64,000 bases of DNA. Origin: Phycomyces blakesleeanus NRRL 1555(-) (taxonomy: Eukaryota > Mucoromycota > Mucoromycetes > Mucorales > Phycomycetaceae). The notes beneath the pieces are model-generated. The model was not told where the DNA came from, made no database searches, and worked only from the letters and a program-made list of their open reading frames with translations. Location: contig NW_017265156.1 in assembly GCF_001638985.1 (NCBI RefSeq), forward strand, positions 1 to 64,000, in the 5' to 3' direction. Both the position numbers and the translations under genes were made by a program. Shown one piece after another: positions 12,239 to 24,054 of this stretch. Each line of letters begins with the position of its first letter. Positions within the stretch are counted from its first letter, which is position 1.

Positions 12239-12899
12239 ATCATTTTTTTCTTGCCAACTATTTTAGAGTCTTTTTTCTACTTGTTTATGTTTACGGATTA
12301 GCATGATGTATACAGATGCATGTATAGCATGCCAAGTACAAACAAAAATTTATAGAAATAATAAAAAATAAATGTGCAGCTATATATATTAGTCTGTATT
12401 AATTAATACACTGGAAAAATGACCTGACATACGTATGTGTAAAGGCGTAGTTACTCAGGTGTCAAGACGAGGTTTAACATTGAGTCCAGATACATATCAC
12501 CATGTAACAAGTTCGTCTTAGCACCATGTGCCATGACCAGCTATACACATGTGTGGGGTCAAATAAAAATGACGGGGATATAGTTCTTTAGCACTTTCGG
12601 TGTGTTGATCTGATTTGGGATATTGAAAAGAGTTTTTTGAAACCAAGGTTTTATTTTTATATGTTTTATATGGAGCTTTAAAGGTGGATAATATATTTAT
12701 TTTCGATCTTGACACAGTAGTATAGTTCAACATTACACCTCTTCGTTATCTTTTATATCCAATTAAATTCAATACTTGAGCAATTCTTTGGATTCTGAAC
12801 CATAGTATAGTTCAATTGTTTTTATTTTAATTTCAGAAATTGTTTTATTGGTAGAAGTTTATAATAGTATTTATTTGGAAAGAACAGAATGTTTCTAGA

Positions 12900-13740
12900 A
12901 TTATAACAATCTTATAGTATTGATTTATTAGATATCCGTTATTGCTTCTACTGGTCTGCTTGATACTGTTTGAATAGAATAATTATCTACAGAAAAGAAA
13001 TACCTGAAAATATAAAAAGAAAGCAGACTGTTTGTTGAAATACAACAGTCTTTAAGAAGCATAGAAAAATTATTAGCTATGTGTGCTGGGTACTATATTT
13101 AATGTAGTATGCTCTTACATTTTGTGTACACTTTTATACTTATCTTGTAAATATTGGAAAAGAGCAAGCAAAAAATAGATGTCGATATTGATAATCCATG
13201 GCGTTCCTTATGATATCTTTCACTATAAAAACAACGAAAAACATTAATTTTTGTGAATCGAATAAAATAATAAATAATTTACATACCAGTAGCAAGAATA
13301 TATATTAACAGAGATAGATTGTCTTTGTAAACACTTGATAGAAGTCTAGTGAAAAATAATAATATTTTATGTTAACACATTATAATATTAATATAACTAA
13401 AATAAAAAATAAAGTAGTGATCCTTACCATGTAATGTCATTTCCAGCTGTATAATGTAAGGGAAATCAAAGACGGGATCAACAGTGTTCATCTATAATAA
13501 GACTTCATTTTAGTAAGATACATGTCAAAATAATATATATATATATATACTACCTTGATGTTTTTAACCAAATTCATTTGTAGCAGTTATTCTTGATGAT
13601 CAAGTCTGTAATAAAAAAAACAAGTCAGAAGGATTTTTATAGATGTCAATTTCGCAAAATATAATATTGACCTTTGTTAATCTGGACAGCGATTGTGAAA
13701 TGAATGCATTTAAATGAGAGCAAACGAGTATCTATTATGA
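12900..13740 (-). other. Possible third, small-exon gene of element A
   Basis: Minus-strand segments are bounded by good splice sites. The clearest exon begins after TATTATAG with ATGAACA near 13495 and ends at a GTAAGG donor near 13430. Another ends at GTATGTAAAT near 13290. Element D has the same layout at 37620-38640, including an exon that also begins ATGAACA after TATTATAG, and flanking intron sequence is similar. No domain is recognised and the full reading frame is unresolved. Confidence 0.28.
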
Positions 13741-14245
13741 TAATAAAAGAATGTATTAATTTTTATTGTTTATAAAAAAGTATTTAATAAAGAAGTATGT
13801 TACCAAAAAAAAAGCCACTAATATAATAATGACAAACGTTGGAAAAGAGGAAAGGAGCAGAAAAGAAGAAAGAAAAAGACGTAATTTTTTTTTCCGCATT
13901 TGAAACAAAATACCAAAAAGCTTATCCAATAAACGATAGCAAAAAAAAAACTGAAAAGAGGTGATCAATTGAGGCCAAAAAATGTATCAAGGCCGATTTG
14001 CATCTCAGTGTTTCAAGAAGTTGTCTTTGAAGTGTTCCTGAAGCATCACTACCGCCTATAAATACTTAATATTTCTACTTGCAATTCAATGTCACTCACT
14101 CTTGATTATATCATCTCAACAAATCTACGTTGCGAATTTATTGTAATTTACATAACAAAATAGATGGATTGTCTCTTACAAAAGAGAATAAAAAAGAAAA
14201 AGAACTAATATTAACAATTGAAAATATTATAATATATTACAGATA

Positions 14246-15374
14246 ATGCCTACCCCCAACCGCAGACTCGCTCCTTCTCTTGCTAGCACTGATGTCCAGT
14301 TGCTACAAGCTTTGAATGCGATGAAAGAAGAGATGAAGGCCATGAAAGATAAGATCACATTGATGGATACAAGAATCGGTGTAGTGATCACCGGTAATGC
14401 AACCGCCATTAATGGCATTGATGCCTTGTCTGCCCTCCCAGCATCTGCGCATGTGCCCACTAGTGTTGCATCCACTTCTGCTGCCCTTCCCATCACCGAA
14501 TCAAGTGATACTAACGCTGTATTTGTAAGTATAAAGATACAAAAGACACTTGCCAATCTTTTTGCTAATTAAAATATAATAGGGATACATTCATGGTTAT
14601 ATGTGGAACCCAAAGCTAAAATCAAGAGACCAGGCAGAAATCCAAGCGAACGCCATAAAACCAAAGTGGGCAATTGATGTTCGTTTTGATCGCTCTCCAA
14701 ATAGAGAGTTAGTCAAACAACTCTTGTATTACTTGGAAAAGAAGTTTGCTGGCACTGATATGAGGACACGCGACCTTCGTAAGTGTATATATACAAACTT
14801 CTGTAGTAGATGTCACCAGCAAAGGGAACTTCCGGAAACAAGACGAGCCTTGAATACTAATTCAAGAAGATCTGGCCATGAAACTGATGTAAACTATATT
14901 TTCAATTTATGCTAAATAATAACAATTAGAATATTAATTGTATTGTCTTTTTCCTTTAGAACTACACTCGCCGTCGCCTTGCTTATGATGCTTACAAGGC
15001 TGACATTGATCTCAAGATGGGTCAAAACTGCTCTGGACTGATCCAAAAGTCGGTCATGTCTGAAGGCAAATCAGATGATGATATGTCCCCCTCTCAGCCA
15101 AGAAATGAGATTTGTGTTGCTCGCCTAAGTTGGAGAAGTGACGAGGTAAAACCTAACAGTTTTCTTTTTTGAATGATGCCAGGCTGAATGTTAATATATG
15201 TTTATTACTTAGCTTAACAAATTCATTACGGAGGTTGACTCGTTTGTTGTTAAGCAATTGGGTGCAAATTCCCGCCAACTGCTTAAGAGAGTTTATGGTA
15301 GAACAGTGGAATCAACAGTCCCAATTGATTTAGATCCTGCTCTACCTCAATGGGCTCTAAAATATAGGTCATAA
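14246..15374 (+). CDS. Accessory (TnpA-like) protein of element A, apparently intact
   Basis: Four exons, 14246-14524, 14583-14888, 14960-15145 and 15213-15374, of 279, 306, 186 and 162 bp. All are phase 0, give an uninterrupted protein of 310 residues, and all introns are GT-AG. Residues about 20-50 form a strongly helical, probably coiled-coil segment (ALNAMKEEMKAMKDKITLMD). The exon 2 product is basic and contains MWNPKLKSRDQAEIQ and a conserved LLYYLEKKFAG region. Exon 3 ends in an acidic stretch followed by ARLSWRSDE. The C-terminus is LPQWALKYRS. No database family is recognised. The conserved exon lengths in element D (306, 186, 162) argue for selection on the protein. A role in binding subterminal repeats is inferred from CACTA biology. 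Confidence 0.78.
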
Positions 15375-15512
15375 ATAAAACTCATTTTTTGTCATTTTTT
15401 TTCTTTTACTCTCAAAATTTCTTAACACATATGTATTGTTCGCAACATATATAATAAGACTACATTAGCTTATGTCTTGAAAATTTTTATTAAAAAAGAA
15501 ATGTATTAAATA

Positions 15513-18500
15513 TTAATTGTATTGTTTGTGTAGTAAAGCATTGACAAGTATTTTCTTATTATTTGTGCTGGTTTTATAATCACATGTTGTAACAACTGAT
15601 GATATTCGATGTACTGGCAAGATGCATTCAAAATCACATGCAATAAAATCTGCACTGCAGATGTCAACACTTTCCAACTCTCTTGAATGGTCATGCTCAA
15701 TCTGGAACTACTTAACAAACGCAAACACGTGTTTAGCTTGATAAATGACACATGTTTGGAGCTCTGTGTTATATACTGGTGAAGTGAAAGAGTGCAAGAA
15801 CAGATACTGAATTTGGTCAGTGTATGCCAACCGATTATTGCCTTGACTTCCAAGGAACAGAGATTGAACAAATGAGCCACGACCAGAAGCATATTTGCAG
15901 CCTTTGTAAACCTGGCCAAGCAAATTGATTGATTTCAACTTTATGATTTGGTTATTGACAAAGGAGAATGAAGAGCAGGGATGCTGGTAACCTTCAAGAT
16001 TTGGCATGCAGTATGCAACTTTATAGTAATCAAGCAAATGAGGATAGTTGACATCACTCATTGCTGATGGGGGTTCAATATGGAGAGGAAATGTGGATGG
16101 AGGAAGAGGTTCATTGCCAAGGAATGGAAGAGAAGGGTTTGAATATGCTTGGATGAAGGCTGATAGTCTGAACGGGCACTGGGAAAAAGTTATTGTATTT
16201 TTTGAAGTGGAGGGTTGAGCTGTGGCAGTAAGCTTGGCAAGAAGAGGAAGAAACGGTACTTGACTTGGGCATGTGAGAGCAGCATGAACGATATCACCTT
16301 TGAATGTATCTTGGACGAAACTATTCATGTATGTAACCTCAAAGGAATCTTTTCTGTTCGTATTCACGTTCTTTAGCAGACCATTATATCGCTCAAACCT
16401 AAAGAGCCAATATCCATATACTGGTCCAAAATCACAGATGGTCTCACGAAGATGAAGATGTAAATGCATGTTACAGGTGAGAATAGTTGGAGTGTAAATA
16501 CGCTGGCACTCAGTACAGAATTCTTGAAAAAATTTATGGCCATCATCAATGTCAGAGAACGTGATGCTTGGCTTTACTAATTGGCGGCAGGCATCAACAA
16601 AACTGATCCAATTTCTGAACATTTCAATTGGCAGGACGGCCTTCAACAAGATAGGCGAATACACTAGCACCCAGGACTTCCATTCATCAGCTTTCATGTA
16701 TGGAAAGCCCTTTCCAATCTTCGATTTCAACACCACGTAATCCATTGGCACCACCATTGTCTCTGCCATTGTTTGCATTGTAGCTAGCTTCCTATCGTCT
16801 ATCAGTCCTTCTTTTATCCACCGCTCCATCATTCTCTTTGGTGTCCCCAGGAATAAATTATGCATGGGATCGATGATCGTTCCACGTACTAGATCAAAGT
16901 ATCCAAGGCAATGCAGCTGCGACCATCGAACACCATTTTCGATTTCCAACTGATGCCTTTCTGAGGGCGTACTGGCACTCTTCCACTCCTCAGCATGCAA
17001 CCTGTTTTCCAGACCGCTACGGATTTTCCACGTCGAATAGTCGAACCCACTGAAGTCGACCGGATTGGTGCTTGGTAACCTGGTAAACTGCCTCACACAT
17101 CTGGGGCATGCACAAGTACTGTTGTGGGCGGTGAATCCACTGGTCTTCCTGGCGGCGGGGATGTCACAGGCAACCATATGTAACGCGGCACATACATTAA
17201 CACCGGCTGGGCACTCAAAGGTCGGGATGGTTATCTCCGTAAACAACTGCAGCAATTCATTGACTATTGGCTTTAAATAGTGGTTGATCTCTTCGGTCTT
17301 TGGCTCCTTAGAACCAGGCATCAAACCAACAAGGATGACATTTTCAGGCTTAAATCTTTCCTCACGAGGCAAGTTATTTATCGCAAGGTAGATAGCTCCA
17401 GTTGAATATGTAACGCCATCAAATGGCTGGAACCAGTCGATGTTCATTGTTAGCATCAATGAACGAGGTTAATCCACAAAAGATACGCCACTTTGGTCCT
17501 TTAGCTCCTTTCACATAGCACCATCATAGACGTCACATAGTGTATCTACGACCTTAAGCTCTTTGTTCCATTGTCTGATTTTTTGCTCGAACCCAGAACA
17601 AAGAAAGAAAACTTGTAATGATCTCTGGATAGAGTTGTAGACGTATGATCGCTTGGCTACCATGGCACCAGAAGATGAAACCTTCATCAATTCACAATTG
17701 CATGCTGATCGAGAACCATGCTTTTTGAAGTCGCAATGAGTAGGGAGAGGCACATCTTGTTCGTAAACCTTGTGGCAGTCTTCACATACAACAGACTTCT
17801 TGATACCATTGGCGTAATTGGAAAAACCAGTCATTTTTTGCAGGCCAATAAGACTTGTTGGTAATTGGAAATCTTTGCCGTAGATCTTGAGTAACTGATT
17901 GATAAATTCAATCAATACGGCGGCACCTTTGTTAACAACATAACGCGAGATAAAAAGAACGGCAAAGGTAGCAATGAACCGATGGACAGGGTTTTCAGGC
18001 ATGTTAGGAGCATCAAATGGGTCTATTTAAAATTAACAAATATAAATTAGAACAAATTTTCTTTAGGTCTGTTTTTAAGAAAACAAAATCATTTATGACT
18101 GACCTTCATTAACAAACTCTTCAACGTCTGTCTCGACACCTTCTTCTTCACCACTGCCAGAGTCAGAGTTCATGTCTCTTTCAATGTCAGAGTCATTGCC
18201 ATTGACCTCGCTGATCTCATCGTCTACCGAGACATTGTCAGCCATCGTGGCGGCATTCGAATCAGGTGAGTCGGCCTGATCGTCTATTTTTTCGATGGAT
18301 TCAGATTGACAGGTCGGGATATATACAAATATAGATTAGTTTAGCTTATTGTCTCTACTGGTTTTCAAATATTTTCTTTTCTTTTCTTTTCTTACATTGG
18401 GTATCAACGTCCATCATTTGTTCTTCTTGCACAGCTGTGTTTCATTAAAATTAAAAAAATAAAGAAGTTATTACTCAGTAATTGAAAAATAAACCCTGAA

Positions 18501-18676
18501 TATAACATACTATTTGCCAATCTTTCAGCCATATCCAGTCTCTCGATTCTCTCAAGCTCATCTTTTCTAATATGGTGCTCAGCGGTTCTGCTTGTCACCA
18601 ATGAGTATCCCTGTGAATTTCTGCTACATTGAGCACAACGGCAGACAACATTACGGCGGTGGGGGATAGAAGGCAT
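15513..18676 (-). pseudogene. Tnp2-type transposase of element A, three stops
   Basis: Exon 1 (18676 to about 18510) encodes a CRCAQC motif followed by SRTAEHH, a zinc-finger-like N-terminus seen in fungal Tnp2 proteins. A short exon and an acidic exon (near 18244-18108) follow. The large exon starts at 18002. The core shows the family's acidic triad: NIDWFQPFDG, ACDIPAARKTSGF with a CACPRC cluster, and RFERYNGLLKN, plus the hallmark DPMHNLFLGT. Three stops interrupt one continuous frame: TGA at 17511-17513, TAA at 17469-17471 and TAG at 15708-15710. Sister copies have tryptophan at the first and last. The acceptor before the acidic exon also looks lost (TAT for TAG). The C-terminus ends near 15513. 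Confidence 0.85.
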
Positions 18677-19251
18677 TTTATGTGTTTTGTTTGATATGAT
18701 TTATTGAAAATAAAAAGAGGAACAAGTGTAAAATATACTTTATTTGCACCGACTTTATAGTAAAAAAAAAGCATTATATTTTATGGTTGTTTAATTAAAT
18801 TCTTCTAACAAGTTCTTTTCTATATTATTAAACATAGAAAGAGACATGACAATTATGATATTATCAATTCATAGTCTTTATTCAAATGTTTTCAAGAATG
18901 CCTGTTGTGTGTAAAAGACATATATTTTTCTACTATGAGTTTATAAATAGATTATTGCGAGAGTAAATCCAGAAAATAGTAGGAATAAAAAAAAAGGGGT
19001 GGTAGAATGAGAATTATGATAGGTCTCTGTATGTGAATTTAGCCTTCTGTACCAGACTGATATTCTAAAATTCTGTTAGCCAATGAAACCAACTAAAACT
19101 ACATCTTTGACCTGAACTTCAAAAAACACACTGAGTTGAAAAAAATCACTATTTCTACACATGTGTTTACCAACCTGGCCACATTGTTAATCAGGGCGGT
19201 TTTTCCAGTGATATTTCTTTTTTATACGTGTTTTATTTTTGTATTTGAATC

Positions 19252-22200
19252 TAAATATATATTTTTCGTGGCAAAGGAACTACACACATCTGAACTTCAC
19301 CTTCTAGACCAAGGTACTCGCCTACTGCGACTGGATAGCAGATTCTATGCACTGGGAGAATGCTGTTCATGCTGTCATCTTCGAACCCCACCTCATTCAC
19401 CTCAACTCCTTCTCCTGCTCTGGGCTGAAGTAAAACTTTCTTGTACCATCATACATATGCAAATACATGCTGACTCGCATGACCAGCAAATGAGTTTACA
19501 GTAGTATTAACAAAGAGGTACTGAATTTGGCCCGCGTATGGCTTGGCACTTCTACCATCACTTGTCTCAAACAAGGCTTGCATGAATAACCCGCGCTGAT
19601 TCTTCGTTTTGCTCTTGTAGATTTGCCCAAGAAGATCAATTGATTCAAACTTCTGTATCCAATTGTTAACAAAATTATCAGAATGACCAGCCTGACGATA
19701 ATGAACAAGAGTTTGATCATTGTATGTCTCGCCATAGTATTCCAACAAATGCTCATACTCGGATTCATCCATGGAAATCTCCCCCTTTAGAGCTAAAGGA
19801 AGTGCGGAAGGGGGCAAAGGCTTGTTTCCCTTGACGATATCAAAGTTGATCTCAGGAGAATCAAGAAAAGCATTGATATCGAATTAGATTGAGGTGCCAG
19901 TGGAAGTGGAAGTGGCTATGTAATTGGCAGTGGATGCAGTGAGCTCAAGGATGATTGCCAAATGCTCAGGTCGAATTATTGGCAAAGTTTGGCGAATAAG
20001 ATCTCCCTGGTATGCTTCTTCAAGATACTTCTTCATATAAGTTCCCTCAAACCTGTCTTTTCTATTTGTCACATAGTTTTTTAAGATACCATTGCATCTT
20101 TCAAAACTAAAAAGCCAATAGCCATAAACCGGGCCAAAGTTTAGTACAGTCTCTCGCAGATGAAAATGAAGATGCATGTTTGGTGAAAGGAATGGGTGTG
20201 GTGATCCAGACACTCAGATGTTGGATTTATCACATATAAGAACATATTCATATTGGGATAGCGTAGTAGCTATCATCTTGTCAGTATAAAATATATATAA
20301 ATGATTAATTAATCAGCCCAATAATTATTACAGTTAGTACTGTAGATAATATCTTAAAGATTGTTAAGATAATTATATCATACTGCCAGGTAAACTATGT
20401 CAGATCGATATGGAGCTAATTTAGTAGAAAGTCCTAAAGCTCTAGTATAAAAGAGAAAGGAATAGCTAAGAGCTAAAGAAGTACGATTTATGACTTGATG
20501 TCATAATTGTAACTCCGACACTAGTTAAGCAGTAAATACACTCTAATAACCAAATATAGTAAAGGAAGAAAGCCTTAAGAAACTAAGACGTAATGACAAG
20601 AGCAGGTTGTGTTTTCTTATAAAAAGGGACACTTTTTATTTATGAATAAAGACAACTTATATAAAGTCTCAAAGTATTTCTATACATCTCTATTCTCAAA
20701 TATTTTATTTTTCTATTGTTTCGTACCTGAAATACCACAATGGGGCTTTATACAACTTCTCGCACTCTCTGCAGAAAGCCTCCAAAGATTGATGGGCTTC
20801 ATCAAGGTGAGCCATGGATATGCTTGGCATTGAGAGATACTGGCATGCATTGACAAACGTTGTACAGTTACCGAGATGAGCTTCAGGTAGACGACCACGT
20901 AGGAGAACAGGAGAGTACACCAAGCACCAAGACTTCCACTCGTCAGCCTTCATGAATGGGAAGTCACACCCAATCTTTGTTCCTAATGGCGTGTAGTCCT
21001 CTGGCAGTACAAGCTTGTCAGCATCGAACTGCATTTTGGCCAAGTGTGCATCTGTGATGAGACCTGAAGATCTCCATTTTTCCATTATCCTCTTTGCTGT
21101 TCCAAGGTACAGGTTGTGCATCGGATCAATGACAGTGCACTCCACGAGGTTAAAGTAAACCAGGTCATGCAATTCTGACCATCGGACACCATTTTCCCTC
21201 TCCAATCTCTTTCTCTGTGCATCACTGCTGGCCATTCTCCACAACTCAGCATCATGGTGGTTTTTGTCATCAGTGCGAGGCACCCACTCAGAAAACACAA
21301 ACCCAGAGTAGTCCACAGCATTGGAGTCTGGAAGGCAAGGGAACTGTTGGTTGCACTTATTGCATGCACATGTGCTTGAATGAGAGGTGAACCCACAAGT
21401 CTTACGGGCAGCAGGAATGTCACAGGCAACAAGAAGAAGGGCAGCACGGACAAGAGCACCAGATGGACACTGTACGGTAGGCATTACCACACCACCATAC
21501 AACTGGTTGAGTTCCGCGACAAGGGGACGGAGGTAGTGATTGATCTCACTTGTCTTTGCTTCCTTGGGCCCTGGCATGAGACCAACAAGAACAACATTCT
21601 CCTTCTTGTACCGTTCCAATCTTGACAAGTTGTTGATGCAAAGGTATATCGCACCACAGGAGTAAGTGACCCCATCAAAAGGTTGAAACCAATCGATGTT
21701 CATGGTAAGCATTATGGAGCACTCATGATTCACAAATGGTAAACCATTGCTATCCTTCAGACTGTTCCACTTCATACCGTCGTAAATGTCAAACATCATG
21801 CCTGGAACTTGCACTCTGATTCTCCAATGGTTGATGGTGTCTTCAAATCCAGGGCGGCAAAAAAGGATAGACAATGTTTTGATTATGGAGTTATACATGT
21901 AGATCTTTTTGAGGATAGTCAAGGCTCTTGATGTTGCAAAGAAAAGGGTGTTTCCACATTCTCTACCAGAGAGTCTCTCGAAATTACAGCACTCTGGAAC
22001 AACATTGGACTCTTTGTATACTTTGTTACAATCGCCACATGCAACAAACCGCTGGACATCGCGAGTCACGTCACTGAGATTGGTCATAGAGTTGACACTG
22101 TTTATACTGAGGGGAAGACGGAAAGACTGTCCAAAGTGTGCCAATACTTCGTTAAGAAACTTTAACAGAACAGCACCACCAGAATTTACAACATATTTAG

Positions 22201-22829
22201 ATATGAAGAAGGCAGCAAAAGAAGCAATGAAAGCATGAGTAGGATCGACTGGCATATTGGATGAAGAAAAGTGCTCTATTTGAAAAAAATCAATACTTGT
22301 TGACTTTATTGATTTATATGTGCTTTTTGTACTAACCTCTAACATCATCAGATTCATCATCAGAAATATCCAAAATGGTTGCTTCAATGACACCCTCATC
22401 TTTGCTTTCAGAATCAAACAAGGAATCAATGCCAAAAAGAGGTAAGTCTTCGGCTGTTTTGTTAGAAAAAAAAAGAATCAAGTTATTAGATATTATAAAT
22501 GATTATAAAACTTTAATAAAAATACTATGCATACCTTCAACTTGATCTTTGGCATCAATATTGTATTCAAAATCAATCTCCATAACATTGTCATTCGACA
22601 TTACTTCTATAACTGAGACTATATTATATGAAAATAAATATTTAATTAAAATTGTCTCAATAATAATTTTCTTAAATTTGAGCTTACAAGAAGATTCTGA
22701 CTGATATTGTCTCACGATATCCTGTTGTGCATGTCTTCTGAGTGTTTGGGTAGACACCAAAACAAATCCCATGCTATTAGAAGAGCATTTAGAGCACTTG
22801 CATTCTGAATTGTTGTTGTTGTTTGACAT
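19252..22829 (-). pseudogene. Tnp2-type transposase of element B, interrupted by a solo LTR
   Basis: Start at 22829 (MSNNNNN, then CKCSKC and TLRRHAQQD). Introns lie at about 22688-22600, 22535-22460 and 22338-22279, and the third exon is acidic. The main exon runs from about 22278. Family marks: NIDWFQPFDG, ACDIPAARKTCGF with CACNKC, DPMHNLYLGTAKRIM and SFERCNGILKN. A 543-bp solo LTR (20197-20739) splits the gene; removing it and one ATGGG restores a continuous frame across the site. Two further stops are a TAA at 19884-19886 and a TGA at 19449-19451, both one C-to-T step from CAA and CGA. The gene ends at 19252, just inside the right border of element A. Confidence 0.85.
20197..20739 (+). 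mobile_element. Solo LTR, family S1, copy 2
   Basis: A 543-bp LTR from TGTGGTGATCC to AATACCACA with a perfect duplication ATGGG (20192-20196 and 20740-20744). It is inserted in the Tnp2 coding sequence of element B. A TATAAAAAGGGAC box near 20620 and an AATAAAG signal give the orientation. Confidence 0.9.
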
Positions 22830-23411
22830 ATTGTGTGCGTATGTTTTATTTTTTAAGTCTTTAGAATTGACAAGAATAGAAAAGTGTTCAGGAACACAAT
22901 TTAATATATATCTCTCCAAATTACACCAGCTTCTAAAATGACATAGTTTATTCCGGTTGTTAAAATGGGCAGTTCTCTAAACAGTAATTGATTGCCTCAT
23001 TCTAAAATACAATAATACACACTTTTGTTAAAACATGTCGTCATGTACATTTTATTAGCTGTAGAGCATATACAACAAAAATATTTGTAGTAATATCACG
23101 ATCATTAACCTCATCATACTTATAAATAAATATTACAACAATAAAAAGCTTTATTATCTCACTCAAAAGATATCATTTGGTTTAAGTTCCCTACAACTAT
23201 TGACTCTGCGACATGGCTACAAGTCCCAAAAATAAATCTCTCAGACATTTTTTATAAAAAAGAGTAAACTCGTTTTTTTATCCAATAAAACAGACCGAGC
23301 ATTATCATCGCTGTCAAAAATAAAAAAGACAAAAGTGATGGAAATTTAAGCTACCACTCCACAAATAATAGTACCCTACGCCATAGATGAAATTACCCTA
23401 TTTTTCCAGTG

Positions 23412-23731
23412 CACCTACCTTCTCCAAAAAGACAATGCCAAGCCACATAAGCGCAAGTTGGCAGAACAGTAGACAAAAAGAAACGATGTGGCTATCTTAC
23501 CATGGCCTGCAAAAAGTCCAGATCTCAATCCAATTGAGAATATGTGGAGCTACCTTAATAATAAGGTTAGAGATAGAAGATTTTAGCCTACCACGTTAAA
23601 AGAACTGGAGGTTGCTTTGTTGGAGGAGTGAGCAGAAATCACAGCAAGTACTTGTGTGAAGTTTTGTCTAAGCATTAAAGAGCATATGATATTAGTTAGG
23701 AAGAAGCATAGAGGAGCTATTAACTATTAAA
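23412..23731 (+). pseudogene. Tc1/mariner transposase, C-terminal part
   Basis: This continues the transposase cut at 9283. It carries the second catalytic aspartate in LLQKDNAKPHKRK and the third acidic residue in SPDLNPIENMWSYL, the DD34E arrangement of Tc1-like elements. Three stops (after AEQ, after RRF and after LLEE) break it. It ends at 23731, followed by the right TIR at about 23864-23901. Confidence 0.85.
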
Positions 23732-23901
23732 CCTCCATCAAGTTTTAATATAAATAAGCAATGCATATTACAAAATCTTCTATTCATTTTTTGTCTTTAA
23801 GGATCATGTCTTTGAGAACTTATTTAACCTTGAAAAACAGAGGTATACTTCTTTGATTTTAGTGGAGTTGGAAGTAAGTCAATTTCATCCTAAGCTGGGT
23901 G

Positions 23902-24054
23902 TATATCCAATCAGCTGACATCCACTTGCATATATATAATATCGGCTGTTATCTGCTTATATATATGTCAGATCAGCTGACATCTATTTGTATATATAGC
24001 AGATCAGCTGTCATCTGCATATATATATGTTAGATTGGCTGTTATCCACTTATA
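23902..24054. repeat. AT-rich minisatellite, block 4
   Basis: About five units (cores ATCAGCTGACATC, ATCGGCTGTTATC, ATCAGCTGTCATC) directly continue block 3 once the Tc1 element is removed. The array ends at CACTAAAAAAATTAAG (24055), which resembles a CACTA terminus, but no partner end was found. Confidence 0.7.

Larger units (their letters stand above)
12409..19211. mobile_element. CACTA-like element A (CACTG ends), complete
   Basis: A 6,803-bp element with termini CACTGGAAAAA on both strands and a 3-bp duplication ATA (12406-12408 and 19212-19214). It lies in the gap between the two convergent genes of element B. It contains an accessory gene on plus (14246-15374) and a Tnp2 gene on minus (15513-18676), tail to tail with a 138-bp gap, plus possible small exons of a third gene at 12900-13740. 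The accessory gene looks intact; the transposase has three stops. Confidence 0.9.
9284..23411. mobile_element. CACTA-like element B (CACTG ends), hosts element A and a solo LTR
   Basis: The ends are perfect 27-bp inverted repeats beginning CACTGGAAAAATAGGG (9284 on plus, 23411 on minus). The 3-bp duplication CAC lies at 9281-9283 and 23412-23414, and deleting the element plus one CAC rejoins the Tc1 reading frame. After removing element A (12409-19211) and the LTR (20197-20739) with their duplications, the element is about 6.8 kb, nearly the size of element A. It carries an accessory gene (10966-12238, plus) and a Tnp2 gene (19252-22829, minus), tail to tail. Confidence 0.9.
8415..23901 (+). 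mobile_element. Tc1/mariner element, split by a 14-kb nested insertion
   Basis: The left TIR starts CACCTGGCTTAGGGTGAAAT at 8415 and the right TIR starts CACCCAGCTTAGGATGAAAT on the minus strand at 23901. About 38 bp match with four mismatches, and TA flanks both ends. Without the inserted element B (9284-23411 plus one 3-bp duplication) the element is about 1,356 bp, a normal Tc1 size. The target is the AT-rich minisatellite. The transposase is in two parts, 8538-9283 and 23412-23731. Confidence 0.88.

Noticed and set aside
12518..12733. 71-residue minus-strand ORF in the left arm of element A
   Set aside because: No counterpart in elements B or D and no motif; likely chance.
15506..15919. 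137-residue minus-strand ORF overlapping the Tnp2 C-terminus of element A
   Set aside because: It is in a different frame from the conserved C-terminal sequence that runs through 15513.
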